A stretch of 64,000 nucleotides of DNA from Nocardia cyriacigeorgica (GCF_005863245.1 NZ_VBUT01000004.1:186001-250000); one strand, 5' to 3'; counted from the first letter of the stretch, positions 45,785-56,658 are shown. The notes: generated by a model from the sequence alone, not told the origin. Numbers and translations are program-made.

Positions 45785-47413
45785 ATGCTGACTCTTCGGG
45801 GGGGCGCCGTCGGCGCGCTGCTTATCACCATCGTCGGATTGCTCGCGATGGGAACGCCTGCGACCGCACCGGTAGCCCATGCGCAGGAAGCTGTCGCCGA
45901 CGGCATCACCATCGTCGCCGACCTCAAGCTCAGCCGGGAGGGCGTGCTCGAGGTCAAAGAGCAGATCACCGTGCCCGAGGGCGACAAGTTCACCATGACG
46001 GTGCCGCTGCGGGTGCCCGCCGGTGAGGGCGCCGAACGGGTCTTCGAGGTCACCGACATCACCGCCGAGGGCGCGGGCACGGCGAAGGTCGAAGGCGATC
46101 TGTTCACGGTGCGCGCCGATCCGGGGCAGTCGAGTTTCAGCTACTCGGTGAACAACACCGTCAGCGAGCAGGAGGGCACCCAGCTGTTCCACTGGGTGGG
46201 CGTGATGAACGCCGATATCGCTTCGATCACCGCCTCGCTGATCAGCCCGAGCTTCGAAATGGGCATCGTGGACTGCAAACTGGGTCCGCCCAATGCGAGC
46301 AAACCGTGCGCGGACGTGCACATCGAGGCCGACGGCGTGCTCTACCTGGAGCAGACCGACCTCAACAAGGGCGACGCCATCGACCTGACGTTGCAGATCC
46401 CGCCGGGCACCGTGCCGGCCAATGCCGAGATCCGCGAAACCGGTTCGACCGCTTTCGATATCACCGCGCCGGTGCTGGCCGCGTTCGCTGTCCTGCTGCT
46501 GGCACTGGCCGCCTTGGCGGCGTACGTGTTCCGCGCGCGACGTCAGCAGGCCCAGGCGGGGACCGGCACCATCGACCCGGTGCTGCGCGAGGACGGCAAG
46601 GCGCAGTTCACCTCCCCCGACGGCATCCTGCCCGGTGAGGCCGGCGTGCTGCTCGACGAGAGCGCCGACGCGACCGATATCGCCGCCACCGTCGTCGATC
46701 TCGCGGTGCGCCGCTATCTGTGGATCGCGCCGATCAGCGATTCGGATTGGCGCATCACCCGGGTGAATCCGGCCGACGATCAGCTGCGGCCGTACGAGAA
46801 GGCCGTCTACGAGGCGCTGCTGCCCGGCGGCGCCGAGGCCGTCACCGTGAGCGAATTGCGTGCGCCCGGGCGAGTGCAGGCCGGGCCGGTGCGTGAAGCG
46901 ATGCTGGCGGATGCGGTGGATCGAGGTGCGCTCATCGACCAGACCCGGCGCAAGCTGCCGATCTGGCTCGGCATCGGCCTGCTCGTGGTCGGTGTCGGCG
47001 CCACCATCGGCCTCGCCCTCACCTCCGGCCACGCCCTCGTCGGTGTCGCCATCGCCCTGGCAGGTGTGGCCGCGCTGCTGCTGCCGCGTTTCCTGCCCAC
47101 CCGCACCGCGCACGGCCGCACCCTCACCGGCCAGGTCCGCGCCCTGCAACGCGGCCTCGACGCCCTGCGCCGCGATTCCATTCCCCCCGCCGACCAGGAA
47201 CTCGTCTTCTCCCGCGCGCTCCCGTTCACCGTCATCACCGGCCGCGCCGACAACTGGATCCGCACCTTCCGCGACCTCGACCCCAGCGCCGACCGCCACC
47301 CCGGCCTCTACTGGTTCGGCGGCTTCGAACGCGACCGCAACCTGCACCGCTTCGCGGGACATTTCCCGTACTTCATCACCGCAGTGGAAGGTTTGTTCCC
47401 CGCGGGGAACTGA
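45785..47413 (+). CDS. DUF2207 membrane protein
   Basis: 542 residues. Signal peptide ending AHA (about 33), an extracellular beta-rich domain (VLEVKEQITVPEGDKFTMTVPL), a TM at about 230, a cytosolic part with DLAVRRYLWI and paired TM helices near 400-430. This is the DUF2207 layout; function unknown. Divergent from the metallopeptidase gene over 76 bp. Confidence 0.85.
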   Translation: MLTLRGGAVGALLITIVGLLAMGTPATAPVAHAQEAVADGITIVADLKLSREGVLEVKEQITVPEGDKFTMTVPLRVPAGEGAERVFEVTDITAEGAGTAKVEGDLFTVRADPGQSSFSYSVNNTVSEQEGTQLFHWVGVMNADIASITASLISPSFEMGIVDCKLGPPNASKPCADVHIEADGVLYLEQTDLNKGDAIDLTLQIPPGTVPANAEIRETGSTAFDITAPVLAAFAVLLLALAALAAYVFRARRQQAQAGTGTIDPVLREDGKAQFTSPDGILPGEAGVLLDESADATDIAATVVDLAVRRYLWIAPISDSDWRITRVNPADDQLRPYEKAVYEALLPGGAEAVTVSELRAPGRVQAGPVREAMLADAVDRGALIDQTRRKLPIWLGIGLLVVGVGATIGLALTSGHALVGVAIALAGVAALLLPRFLPTRTAHGRTLTGQVRALQRGLDALRRDSIPPADQELVFSRALPFTVITGRADNWIRTFRDLDPSADRHPGLYWFGGFERDRNLHRFAGHFPYFITAVEGLFPAGN

Positions 47414-47426
47414 CGATCCCCCGACC

Positions 47427-47458
47427 GGAGCCCGGCAGCCGTCACGCTGCCGGGCTCC
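47427..47458 (+). terminator. hairpin terminator after the DUF2207 gene
   Basis: GGAGCCCGGCAG and CTGCCGGGCTCC form a perfect 12-bp stem around an eight-base loop. Confidence 0.8.
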
Positions 47459-47575
47459 GATGCGTTTCGAGGCCGGAACCGCATCCCGCAGCACCGGTAA
47501 ACGACCGCAACGAAGGCACGCGAAATCACGAGGCGTGCAACACGAACCCGGCACACACCACCTCTCGTCACCCGC

Positions 47576-47605
47576 TTGACCTGCATCAATCCCACTAGCT
47601 ATGGT
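47576..47605 (+). promoter_or_regulatory. putative promoter of the XRE-DUF397 pair
   Basis: TTGACC (47576-47581) and TATGGT (47600-47605) with an 18-bp spacer. The ~190-bp leader that follows, and the rest of 47459-47803, hold no gene I can support. Confidence 0.5.
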
Positions 47606-47803
47606 GCCCAAGGGGTTTCACATTTTTCGGGGTTCTCGGAGACTACGCACACCACCCAGGGCGCGAACAGCCAACAGCACCGGGCCGGTCGAGTGCGTGG
47701 GCTGCCGGAATCCGTTCGATTCCAGGCAAAAGCCCAGCACCGGACCCGATCCGGCAACCGAAACGTCCCGGCACGGGACACGAGAGCCCAGGGGATTCGA
47801 AGC

Positions 47804-48685
47804 ATGAAGGAGACCACCAGCACCCTGCCCCGCCGCGAACTCGGGCGGCAGCTGCGGGAAGCGCGGGAGGGAATGGGGATGAGTTTGGAGCAGGCAGCGG
47901 AGGTGATGGAGATGAGTCCGAGTTCGCTGCAAAGGTTGGAGACGGGGCAGGTAACACGCATCAGAGTGGTCGTCGTCCGGGAGTTGTGTGAAATATACGG
48001 CTTGAACGACGAACTCACCGCCGCCTTGGTCGGCCTGGCAATGCAGACAGCCGACGAGTCGTGGTGGCACGAATTCGGGGACGTGATCCCTTCCAGCTTC
48101 AGCGTCTACGTCGTACTCGAGGCGGCGGCAACCACACTCGTCTCCTACCAACCGGACGTCGTACCTGGATTGCTTCAGACGGCCGAATATGCCCGCGCCC
48201 TCATCCGTTCGGCGTTCCCGGAATCCACACCACCAGAGCAGGAACACCGGGCGCAGCTCAAGGTCCGCCGCCAAGCGCTGATCACCCGTCGACGGAGTCC
48301 GATCACGTTGAACGTGATCTTGCATGAGTGCGTACTACGTCGGATGGTGGGCGGCCCGCGGGTGATGTCGAAGCAGCTAATGGCCCTCGCGGACGCGAGC
48401 ACGCGACCGAACGTCACGATACGAGTCATCCCGTTCAGCGCCGGGATGCCGACCGGCGACCAGATCGGACCGTTCGTGATCCTCGACTTCGCGAAGAATC
48501 GCCGAGGAATTTCCACTGAGCCGACAACGGTCTACGCCGAAACGTACACGGGCGACTTCTACTCCGAGAAGGCCAGTATCGTGCAACGGTATAGGCAGGC
48601 ATACGCGGTACTCGAGCGTGCTGCGCTGGACGAGATCAACAGTCGGACCCTGCTCCGGCGGGTAGCGAAGGAGTGCACCCTGTGA
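47804..48685 (+). CDS. XRE-family regulator with DUF5753 domain
   Basis: 293 residues. HTH at about 10-65 (LGRQLREAREGMGMSLEQAA ... SPSSLQRLETGQ), then the DUF5753 domain (YQPDVVPGLLQTAEYARAL; PFSAGMPTGDQIGPFVILDF). Streptomyces-type regulator that is nearly always followed by a DUF397 gene, as here with GTGA overlap. Thought to act in developmental or stress regulation, with the small partner as ligand. Confidence 0.92.
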   Translation: MKETTSTLPRRELGRQLREAREGMGMSLEQAAEVMEMSPSSLQRLETGQVTRIRVVVVRELCEIYGLNDELTAALVGLAMQTADESWWHEFGDVIPSSFSVYVVLEAAATTLVSYQPDVVPGLLQTAEYARALIRSAFPESTPPEQEHRAQLKVRRQALITRRRSPITLNVILHECVLRRMVGGPRVMSKQLMALADASTRPNVTIRVIPFSAGMPTGDQIGPFVILDFAKNRRGISTEPTTVYAETYTGDFYSEKASIVQRYRQAYAVLERAALDEINSRTLLRRVAKECTL

Positions 48686-48870
48686 ACGCGGATCTATCCC
48701 AGGCTCGCTGGTTCAAGAGCAGTCGAAGCGGTGCGTCCAAGGAGTGCGTCGAAGTCGCCTTCCTCCCAGACGGCACCACCGCCGTCCGCGACTCCAAATC
48801 CCCCACCACCCCACCCCTCCTCCTGACCCCCACCCAGTGGGACTCCTTCCTCTCCACCATCCACCCCTGA
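48682..48870 (+). CDS. DUF397 protein
   Basis: 62 residues with ARWFKSSRSGASKECVEVAF and VRDSKSP, the full DUF397 signature. GTG 48682 overlaps the stop of the XRE gene, so the pair is coupled. Confidence 0.9.
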   Translation: MNADLSQARWFKSSRSGASKECVEVAFLPDGTTAVRDSKSPTTPPLLLTPTQWDSFLSTIHP

Positions 48871-48882
48871 GTACCAGCCGGT

Positions 48883-48936
48883 GAGTGGTACATGAGGCAG
48901 GCGACACGCCGAGAATGCCTGCCTCACGTACCACTC
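48883..48936. repeat. intergenic palindrome (terminator-like)
   Basis: GAGTGGTAC-AT-GAGGCAGGC (48883-48902) pairs with GCCTGCCTC-AC-GTACCACTC (48917-48936): two 9-bp stems with a central mismatch around a loop holding GCCGAGAAT. It separates convergent DUF397 and ROK genes. Its framework recurs at 52165-52227. Confidence 0.8.
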
Positions 48937-48941
48937 GGCGG

Positions 48942-50210
48942 CTACGTGAGGGTTGCGCGGCGGAGGGCGGAGAGCGGGTCGGCGTAGAGGGAGCTCAGGG
49001 AGGTTACGACCGCGGCGAATTCCTGGACTTTGGGGGCGAAGCCGGTGATGCGGATGTCGGTGGCGGGGAGGGCGGTTGCTTGGTTGAAGGCCCTCGAGAC
49101 GTGGGAGAGGGCGGGGCGGTAGGCGGTGAAGGCTTGGCCGCCCAGGACTACTCGGTCGGGGTTGAGGAGGTCGCGGATGAGGGCGACGGTGTGGCCGAGC
49201 ATGGTCGCGCGTTCGGCGAGGAGGTCGCGGGCCGGTTGGGAGCCGTCGGCGGCGGCGCGGTAGAGGTCGGCGATGGTGGTGCCCGCGGTGCCGTTGTGGG
49301 CGGGGATGATGCCGCGGCCGACGGCGCGCGCGTGCAGGGCGCGGTCGCCGACGGTCACCTCGAAGCAACCCTTGCGGCCGCAGGTGCATTCGACGTCCGA
49401 GCCGGTTGGTAGGTGCGCGATGGAGCCGGGGCCGTTGCTCGGGGTGTGCACGCGGCCGTCCAAAGTAACTGCGACACCGGCGGTTTCGCGGACGTAGAAG
49501 TAGAGGCTGCTACCTTTGGCGAGTCCGGTGACGTCACGGTCGCCGGTGGGTAGCAGCAACTCCGATGCGGCCATGGCCTCGACGTGCGGCGCCACCGACA
49601 CCGGCAGTTCGAGCACCTCGGCGAGCACCGCACCCAGCGGAGCCGCGCGCCAGCCGAGCTTGGGATGGTCGACCACACCGGTCTGCGGGTCGACGCGGCC
49701 GCCGATGGCGACCCCGGCCCACAACGGTTTACGCCGATGCCAGCGCTGCAAGAACGCGCGGGCGCTGCGGGCGACGGTGGTGACGGCGAACTCCTGGCCG
49801 GTCTGCGGGGTGGCGATGGCCAGGCCGCCGAGAATGCGTCCGCGCAGGTCGGCGGCGACGATCTTGGTGACGGCCGCGCCGATGTGCACGCTGATCGTCA
49901 GGTACGAGTCGTGGTCGATCTCGAACGGCACGCGTGGCCTGCCGACGGCACCGGAGGCGGTGAGGTCGGGGCGTTCGCGCAGCAGCCCGGCGGTCAGCAG
50001 GGCCGACACCTGACGGTTCACCGTCGCGATGCTCAAACCTGTTGCGCGAGCGGCATTGTCACGGGAGACGGGTCCGCCGGTGGCGGCCCGGAGCACCGCG
50101 GCGGCCGGATTGTCGGAAATCCGCAGCTCCGGCGCGACGACGACCGGACGGGTGTTGCGGACACGGGCAGTGGACCGAGAAACGGTGCGTTCCAGGGTAG
50201 GAAGGGACAT
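48942..50210 (-). CDS. ROK family transcriptional regulator
   Basis: 422 residues. An N-terminal winged HTH (ATGLSIATVNRQVSALLTAGLL, about 55) is followed by a sugar-kinase-like ROK fold with AGVAIGGRVDP, HLPTGSDVECTCGRKGCFE (zinc Cys) and LNPDRVVLGGQAF. ATG 50210 with upstream AAGGAA is preferred to longer frames. It resembles Rv0485-type regulators of mycobacteria. Target unknown. Confidence 0.88.
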   Translation of the reverse strand: MSLPTLERTVSRSTARVRNTRPVVVAPELRISDNPAAAVLRAATGGPVSRDNAARATGLSIATVNRQVSALLTAGLLRERPDLTASGAVGRPRVPFEIDHDSYLTISVHIGAAVTKIVAADLRGRILGGLAIATPQTGQEFAVTTVARSARAFLQRWHRRKPLWAGVAIGGRVDPQTGVVDHPKLGWRAAPLGAVLAEVLELPVSVAPHVEAMAASELLLPTGDRDVTGLAKGSSLYFYVRETAGVAVTLDGRVHTPSNGPGSIAHLPTGSDVECTCGRKGCFEVTVGDRALHARAVGRGIIPAHNGTAGTTIADLYRAAADGSQPARDLLAERATMLGHTVALIRDLLNPDRVVLGGQAFTAYRPALSHVSRAFNQATALPATDIRITGFAPKVQEFAAVVTSLSSLYADPLSALRRATLT

Positions 50211-50666
50211 CTGTGGATTCCTTGCTGAAGTCCCGGAGTACGGGACGTGCCTACACGTGTGGCGAGGCGGCAACGCGCGAGCGGGAGAACTCGCTCAGCC
50301 GCGACAGCAGGGACAACACAGTTCCCGCGTGAGCGGGAGCCGCAGACCGAGACCAGCGGTCACATAGGTGACGCGCTGAGCGGTGATACGGCCGGTGAAC
50401 ATGCGATCGAAGGTAACACCGATTCGCGCGACTCACCAAGCCCCGGCACGCCGATGTGCGCCCGGACACAACTGTTTTCGCAGGTGAAGGCGTTGCCTGA
50501 CGAATCATGAAGCCTCGACGGCAGGCCGGATCAGGCAGCCCCACGGTCCACATGCCGAAACCCCCGCCGAGCAATGCTCGGCGGGGTTCGGAGCGCCGGA
50601 CCGCACAGCGGCCTGCGCCGATTACAGGCGGATCGGACCAGGTGGGCGGACAACCACCGGTCTGTC
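50211..50666 (-). other. 456-bp intergenic region upstream of the ROK gene
   Basis: No gene seen. On the minus strand TTGGTG and TTACCT 17 bp apart near 50415-50445 could be the ROK promoter. A perfect 11-bp stem, CCCCGCCGAGC/GCTCGGCGGGG (50562-50572 and 50576-50586, AAT loop), followed on the minus strand by GTTT, terminates the glycine-zipper gene upstream. Confidence 0.6.
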
Positions 50667-51380
50667 CTACTTCGCGGGCGCCGGTGCCGGGAACGGCTGG
50701 TTGATCGTCGAGAAGTACTGGATCGCGGCGCCGATGGCGACGGGCGCGGTCACCAGCAACTGCCCGGCCACCGTGCCGAGCGCGCCGATGGCCAGGATGC
50801 CGCCGATGCAGCCGACGGCGGCCGCGGGGATGAACGGACCGAACAGCCCGATGATGGTGGCCGAGGCGACCGTGGCACCGGCGATACCGCCGAGCACGCA
50901 GCCGACGGCCGCGCCGCCGAGACCGCCGACCAGCGTGCCGACCGTGGCGCCCATCGCGATGGTGCTCGTCAGCCTGGTCCAGGCATCCTTTTCCCGATCG
51001 TATTCGGACTTGAACGGCGCCTTGTCCTCGAACGGCAGCGCAACCGGCTTGTAGACCGCGTGCGCGAGATCGAATTGCGGCGTCAACGTCGCGGTGCGGT
51101 CCGAAATCTGCGCGGCGATCGGGAATTCGAATTCATCGACCCGGAAACGCAACGGTGTTCCGGCGAGCACCGTGCCGTCGGCGGCCTTGACCTTGAATGT
51201 GTCGTCCTCTACCACCAGCGATCCGGCATCGGTGGTGATGATCGACTGTGTTTCCGTCGCGTGCGCGGTGAAACCGACGGCTCCGGTATCTTTTTCCGGC
51301 GCCGCACCCGATGTTCCGGCAGCTACGCCGGTCGCGACGGTCACCAATGCCGCGATAACGGCCAGCTTCCTCATCCTCAT
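50667..51380 (-). CDS. secreted glycine-zipper protein (copy 1)
   Basis: 237 residues. Signal peptide (MRMRKLAVIAALVTVATG ... SGA-A), then a beta-rich part with DGTVLAGTPLRFRVDEFEFPIAA, PQFDLAHAVYKPVALPFED, and a C-terminal ~90-residue hydrophobic zone packed with GxxxG motifs (GTLVGGLGGAAVGCVLGG; AAVGCIGG) and two conserved Cys. The paralog at 59693 shares all of it. Function unknown; membrane insertion after secretion is possible. ATG 51380 is chosen over a TTG three codons upstream. Confidence 0.8.
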   Translation of the reverse strand: MRMRKLAVIAALVTVATGVAAGTSGAAPEKDTGAVGFTAHATETQSIITTDAGSLVVEDDTFKVKAADGTVLAGTPLRFRVDEFEFPIAAQISDRTATLTPQFDLAHAVYKPVALPFEDKAPFKSEYDREKDAWTRLTSTIAMGATVGTLVGGLGGAAVGCVLGGIAGATVASATIIGLFGPFIPAAAVGCIGGILAIGALGTVAGQLLVTAPVAIGAAIQYFSTINQPFPAPAPAK

Positions 51381-51543
51381 GAAACGCAATCCCTCATCTC
51401 ATCGAAACTTCCGGGGAACAGCATCGACGGAATTGCGGCCGCTGCCGAGATTAAAATGCGGCGAGATTTCAATGAGCCGGGCGCGTCACCGCCTCGAGCC
51501 GCCCGGCTCGGACCCGCCCGCGGCGGTGTTCATCGACGCGTTC

Positions 51544-52104
51544 CTAGGCAGGCGCGTACGACGAGTAGGACACCCCGTTGCGAAAACTCTTGGCGTCCAG
51601 CAATTTCAGCTTCGGAATCAGATAGCCATCCGGAAAGAGCCTGCGCCCGCCGCCCTGGACGGTGGGATAGCAGAACAACCGGTACTCGTCCACCAGGCCT
51701 GCACCGATCAAGCTGTGGCACAGCGTGATGCTGCCGGTGACCACGATCTCCTCGCCTGGCTGCTCCTTCAGCGAGCGCACCTCGCTCACCGGGTCGCCGG
51801 ACAGAATGGTCGAGTTCTGCCACTGCGGGTCGGTCATCGTGGACGACACCACGTACTTGTCGGCCGCGTTCAGCGAGGCCGTGATGCCGGTGGTGTCGTC
51901 GGTCTGTAGCGGCCAGTAGCTGCGGAAATCCTCGAACGTCCGCCGCCCGAGCAACAGCGCACCCATCCGGCTGTTCTGCCGGTGCAGTTCCTCCAGCAGG
52001 TCGGAGCCATCCGCCTCGCCGGACTCCTGCGGATCGAACCAATCCCCCAGCATCTCGATGGACCCGTCCACCGTGATGTTCTCCGTGATCACCAACGAAC
52101 GCAC
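51544..52104 (-). CDS. dihydrofolate-reductase-like (RibD C-terminal domain) protein
   Basis: 186 residues: VITENITVDGSIE at the start, GALLLGRRTFEDFRSYWP, VVTGSITLCHSLIGAGLVDEY and the final PTVQGGGRRLF, all family landmarks of the RibD-C/DHFR-like group. GTG start after GAGGAGG. Probably an NADPH-dependent reductase; substrate not evident. Confidence 0.9.
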   Translation of the reverse strand: MRSLVITENITVDGSIEMLGDWFDPQESGEADGSDLLEELHRQNSRMGALLLGRRTFEDFRSYWPLQTDDTTGITASLNAADKYVVSSTMTDPQWQNSTILSGDPVSEVRSLKEQPGEEIVVTGSITLCHSLIGAGLVDEYRLFCYPTVQGGGRRLFPDGYLIPKLKLLDAKSFRNGVSYSSYAPA

Positions 52105-52164
52105 GATCAGCCTCCTCGGTCTCGCCCTCTACCGATACAGACGAGCCCGCCCCCGCCGATTCAT

Positions 52165-52227
52165 CGCCGAGAGCTACATGAGCGAGGCATTCGCCGAGAG
52201 CGGCCCTCGCTGAGGTAGCTCTCGGCG
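52165..52227. repeat. intergenic palindrome, related to the one at 48.9 kb
   Basis: CGCCGAGAGCTAC (52165-52177) pairs with GTAGCTCTCGGCG (52215-52227), and inside it AGCGAGG (52181-52187) with CCTCGCT (52205-52211). It shares TACATGAG, a GAGGC block and CTCGGCGGC with the 48883 element. Between two minus-strand genes it may act as terminator of the HhH gene. Confidence 0.75.
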
Positions 52228-52231
52228 GCGC

Positions 52232-52804
52232 TCAGCTCTTTTTGGCGGCTGCCTTCATCTGTTTTTTGAAGGCGCGGACCTCCAGCAGGGTCTCGGCGTC
52301 GACGATGTCGGCGGCCGAGCGGCGGGAGCCGGGTTCGGCGTAGGCGCCGGCGGCGTCCTCCCAGCCCTTGGGACGGACGCCGAGTTGCTTACCGAGCAAC
52401 GCGAGGAAGATGCGGGCCTTCTGGTCGCCGTAGCCGGGCAGGTCCTCGAGGCGGCGCAGCACCTCTTTGCCGTCCGGATCACCTTGCGTCCAGATGGCGT
52501 CGACGTCGCCGTTGTAGTGCTCGATGATGTAGCGCGCCAGGTCCTGGGTGCGACGGGCCATCGAGCGGCCGTAGCGGTGGATGGCGGGCGGGGTCGCGCA
52601 CAGTTCCTCGAACTCGGCGGTGTCTGCCTCGGCGATCCGGTGGATATCGAGCCCGCCCATCCGGTCGGCGATCTTCTTCGGGCCGCGGAAGGCGTGCTCG
52701 AGCGGATACTGCTGGTCCAGCAACATACCGATGACCAGGGCCAGCGAGCTCTCCGACAGCAGCTCATCGGCCTCCGGTTCCTGCGCGAGAGTCAACTTGG
52801 CCAT
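52232..52804 (-). CDS. HhH-GPD-type base excision DNA repair protein
   Basis: 190 residues. ESSLALVIGMLLDQQYPLEHAF matches the N-terminal helices of the HhH-GPD glycosylases and LEDLPGYGDQKARIFLALLGK (in two pieces) the helix-hairpin-helix. Shorter than Nth/AlkA and without an iron-sulfur Cys cluster. Would flip and excise damaged bases; the lesion specificity is unknown. GGAGGAG precedes ATG 52804. Confidence 0.85.
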   Translation of the reverse strand: MAKLTLAQEPEADELLSESSLALVIGMLLDQQYPLEHAFRGPKKIADRMGGLDIHRIAEADTAEFEELCATPPAIHRYGRSMARRTQDLARYIIEHYNGDVDAIWTQGDPDGKEVLRRLEDLPGYGDQKARIFLALLGKQLGVRPKGWEDAAGAYAEPGSRRSAADIVDAETLLEVRAFKKQMKAAAKKS

Positions 52805-52962
52805 GCTGCGCTCCTCCAAGCGGTCCGGATGTCCCCCGATCATCCCACCCCCGCAGCGGCACCGGCAGCGGCGTCGCGGACCCACCGGGAAGCCGCGGCA
52901 TGCTACTCGCCGGTAGTGACTCCGGTCACAAGGGGGCACGTCTTTCCACGTAGGCTCGGCAC

Positions 52963-53820
52963 ATGCCACAAACGGCGATACCCACATCCGCAACACCCAC
53001 GATGGATGCACCAATGAACAGCTTCGGGTTACGTCCCGACCGCTTCGACTCGGCGGGCCAGGAACAACTGATCGACGTGCGCGACCTGGAGGCCGCGCTG
53101 CCCGGATTGTCGCGGCTGCGCGACTGGGCGCATCAAGCGCTCGCGCTGCGTCCCGGTGAGACCGCCGTCGATATCGGCTCCGGCACCGGCTCGGAGGTCA
53201 TCACCTTCGCCGAGGCCGTCGGACCCACCGGCACCGCCATCGGCGTGGAGCCCGACCCGAATCTGCTGGCCGCGGCCGAACGCAACGCCGCCCAGCTCGG
53301 CTCGCGGGCGAAATTCCATTCCGGCGACGCCTACGGCATCCCGTTCGGCGCCGACACCTTCGACGCGGTGCTGTGCGAACGCGTCTTCCAGCACCTCACC
53401 GCACCCGACCGCGCCGCCCGCGAGATCGCGCGCGTGCTGAAACCCGGTGGACGGGTCGTGGTGGTGGACGCCGATTGGGGCACCGCGATCGTGCATCCGG
53501 GCGATCATCAGGTGGTACGCGGGGTCGTCGACACGCTCATCTCCGCCACCACCAACCCGTTCTCCGGCCGCCGCCTGCCCGGCCAGCTCACCAAGGCCGG
53601 GCTGGTCGTCGACGATATCGGCTCGCACGCCCTGGTCCAGCAGCGTTCGGCCGGGGCAGGCGCGCTCGTCTCACGGATCTCGGCGATGGCGGTGGCGCGC
53701 GGCTCGATCACCGAGGCCGAGCGCGACCAGCTGCTGGCCGATCTGGCCGCGGGCGCGGCGAGCGGCGATATCCACCTGTCGGTGACGATGTTCGCGGTGC
53801 TCGCCCACAAACCCGCCTGA
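52963..53820 (+). CDS. class I SAM-dependent methyltransferase
   Basis: 285 residues. Motif I is AVDIGSGTGSEVITFAEAVG (about 68), then IGVEPDPNLLAAAE, DAVLCERVFQHL and a post-II RVLKPGGRVVVVDADWG, a UbiE/Erg6-like methyltransferase. TAGGCT at 52951-52956 would start transcription on ATG 52963 itself, so the mRNA looks leaderless; ATG 53014 (MNSFGLRPDRFD) is the alternative. Substrate unknown. Confidence 0.85.
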   Translation: MPQTAIPTSATPTMDAPMNSFGLRPDRFDSAGQEQLIDVRDLEAALPGLSRLRDWAHQALALRPGETAVDIGSGTGSEVITFAEAVGPTGTAIGVEPDPNLLAAAERNAAQLGSRAKFHSGDAYGIPFGADTFDAVLCERVFQHLTAPDRAAREIARVLKPGGRVVVVDADWGTAIVHPGDHQVVRGVVDTLISATTNPFSGRRLPGQLTKAGLVVDDIGSHALVQQRSAGAGALVSRISAMAVARGSITEAERDQLLADLAAGAASGDIHLSVTMFAVLAHKPA

Positions 53821-53840
53821 CCCGATCCGACCGAGACGAC

Positions 53841-53873
53841 GAACCCGCGGCGCGTGGTAGGCGCCGCGGGTTC
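53841..53873. terminator. bidirectional hairpin terminator
   Basis: GAACCCGCGGCGC and GCGCCGCGGGTTC form a perfect 13-bp stem with a seven-base loop between convergent genes. Confidence 0.85.
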
Positions 53874-53899
53874 GCTACTTTCGGGAATCCCTGTTGGGA

Positions 53900-55489
<1,590 letters not shown>

Positions 55490-55511
55490 TCAGGCACGAG
55501 GGGATCGACAG

Positions 55512-56486
55512 ATGACCAACCAGAATCCGCCCGGCAGCGGCGGCCCGGAACCGCAGTGGTGGGAGACCCCGAACACCGGTCAAGGGGCCGACCCGTCCAG
55601 GGCGGATCCGACCATCCTGCGATCCGACCTGAATCAGCCGGTGGCCGATCCGACCATCCTGCGCTCGGATCTGAACCCGCCCGGCGACCCGTACGCCAGC
55701 GGCGCCAATCCCTACGCCAGTGGGGCCACGCCGTATCAGGGAGCCAACCCCTACCCGAGCGGCGCCAACCCCTACCCGCCCGGTGCTCAGCAGCAGTGGG
55801 CGCCCGGTCAGCCCGTGCCACCGGCAGGCTTCATGCCTCCGCCGCCGCGGCCGAGCAACAAGACGCCGTGGATCATCGGCGGTTCGATCGCCGCGGTGGT
55901 GCTGCTCGTGGTCATCGGCGGTGTGATCGCCATCGCCTCCAGCGTGTCCGATTCCGGCGGCGACGAGCCATGGGAGGGCGATTACGCCTTCAAGGAGGGC
56001 AACGCCTGCGAGCTGGTCGACCTCAGCGTCCTCGAACAGTGGGCGGTCAACCGCGAGGAGACCACCCACAAAGAGGACGGCCCGATGGACCGCATCGGCG
56101 GCGGCGACCTCAGCTGCCGGGCCAAGAACACCAACCCCGGCGAGGACGGCGGCGACGCGTCGCTGTCGCTCGAGGTCGCCTTCGACACCAAGTACCAGGA
56201 CGAACCCCGCTTCGACATGTGGAAGCAGTTCGACACCGGAACCACCGGCACCGGCTACGACCACGGCACGGTGAGCGATATCGGCGAGCGCGGCTACTAC
56301 GCCACCCAGGAGCACACCTACAACTACATCCCGAGCACGCTCGACCACATCGTCGCCGTCAACGACAGCAATATCTCGGTCAAGGTCGAGATCAGCGTCT
56401 CGTCCATGAGCAGCTTCGACCGCGACGGCATCGACGCCGCGGCCCGCGCACAGGTCAAGAAGGTGCTCGACGCCCTGCGTAAATAA
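55512..56486 (+). CDS. Pro-rich single-pass membrane protein with extracellular domain
   Basis: 324 residues. The cytosolic N-terminus has two ADPTILRSDLN repeats (about 31 and 45) and GANPYPSG repeats, then one TM (IIGGSIAAVVLLVVIGGVIAIA, about 125, quoted in part as SIAAVVLLVVIGGVIAIA) and an extracellular domain with two Cys (NACELVDLSV, LSCRAKN), like the DUF3558/lipoprotein-type folds of mycolata. ATG 55512. It lies between ffs and tRNA-Ser; Rv3723 holds a similar place in M. tuberculosis, but I cannot confirm homology. Confidence 0.75.
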   Translation: MTNQNPPGSGGPEPQWWETPNTGQGADPSRADPTILRSDLNQPVADPTILRSDLNPPGDPYASGANPYASGATPYQGANPYPSGANPYPPGAQQQWAPGQPVPPAGFMPPPPRPSNKTPWIIGGSIAAVVLLVVIGGVIAIASSVSDSGGDEPWEGDYAFKEGNACELVDLSVLEQWAVNREETTHKEDGPMDRIGGGDLSCRAKNTNPGEDGGDASLSLEVAFDTKYQDEPRFDMWKQFDTGTTGTGYDHGTVSDIGERGYYATQEHTYNYIPSTLDHIVAVNDSNISVKVEISVSSMSSFDRDGIDAAARAQVKKVLDALRK

Positions 56487-56535
56487 CCGGCACGACGCCG
56501 CGCACCAGCGCGGATGAGCGCCGCGACCGGCCCGT

Positions 56536-56566
56536 TTGGCATCGGCCGGGGTCCAGCCGGTATGCT
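56536..56566 (+). promoter_or_regulatory. putative tRNA-Ser promoter
   Basis: TTGGCA (56536-56541) and TATGCT (56561-56566), 19-bp spacer, with the expected start one base before the tRNA. Confidence 0.5.
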
Positions 56567-56573
56567 GCACCAC

Positions 56574-56658
56574 GGAGGATTCGCCTAGTGGCCTATGGCG
56601 CTCGCCTGGAACGCGGGTTGGGTTAACGCCCTCAGGGGTTCAAATCCCCTATCCTCCG
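56574..56658 (+). tRNA. serX: tRNA-Ser(GGA)
   Basis: 85 nt class II tRNA. Acceptor GGAGGAT/ATCCTCC, anticodon stem CTCGC/GCGGG with loop CTGGAAC giving anticodon GGA, a long variable arm (TTGGGTTAACGCCCTC) and T-arm AGGGG-TTCAAAT-CCCCT. The discriminator is G; a full CCA is not encoded. No integrase or repeated 3' end suggests use as an attachment site. The symbol follows the M. tuberculosis gene in the same context. Confidence 0.95.

Noticed and set aside
56574-56658. tRNA-Ser as an integration site for a mobile element
   Set aside because: No integrase gene nearby and no second copy of the tRNA 3' end seen downstream.
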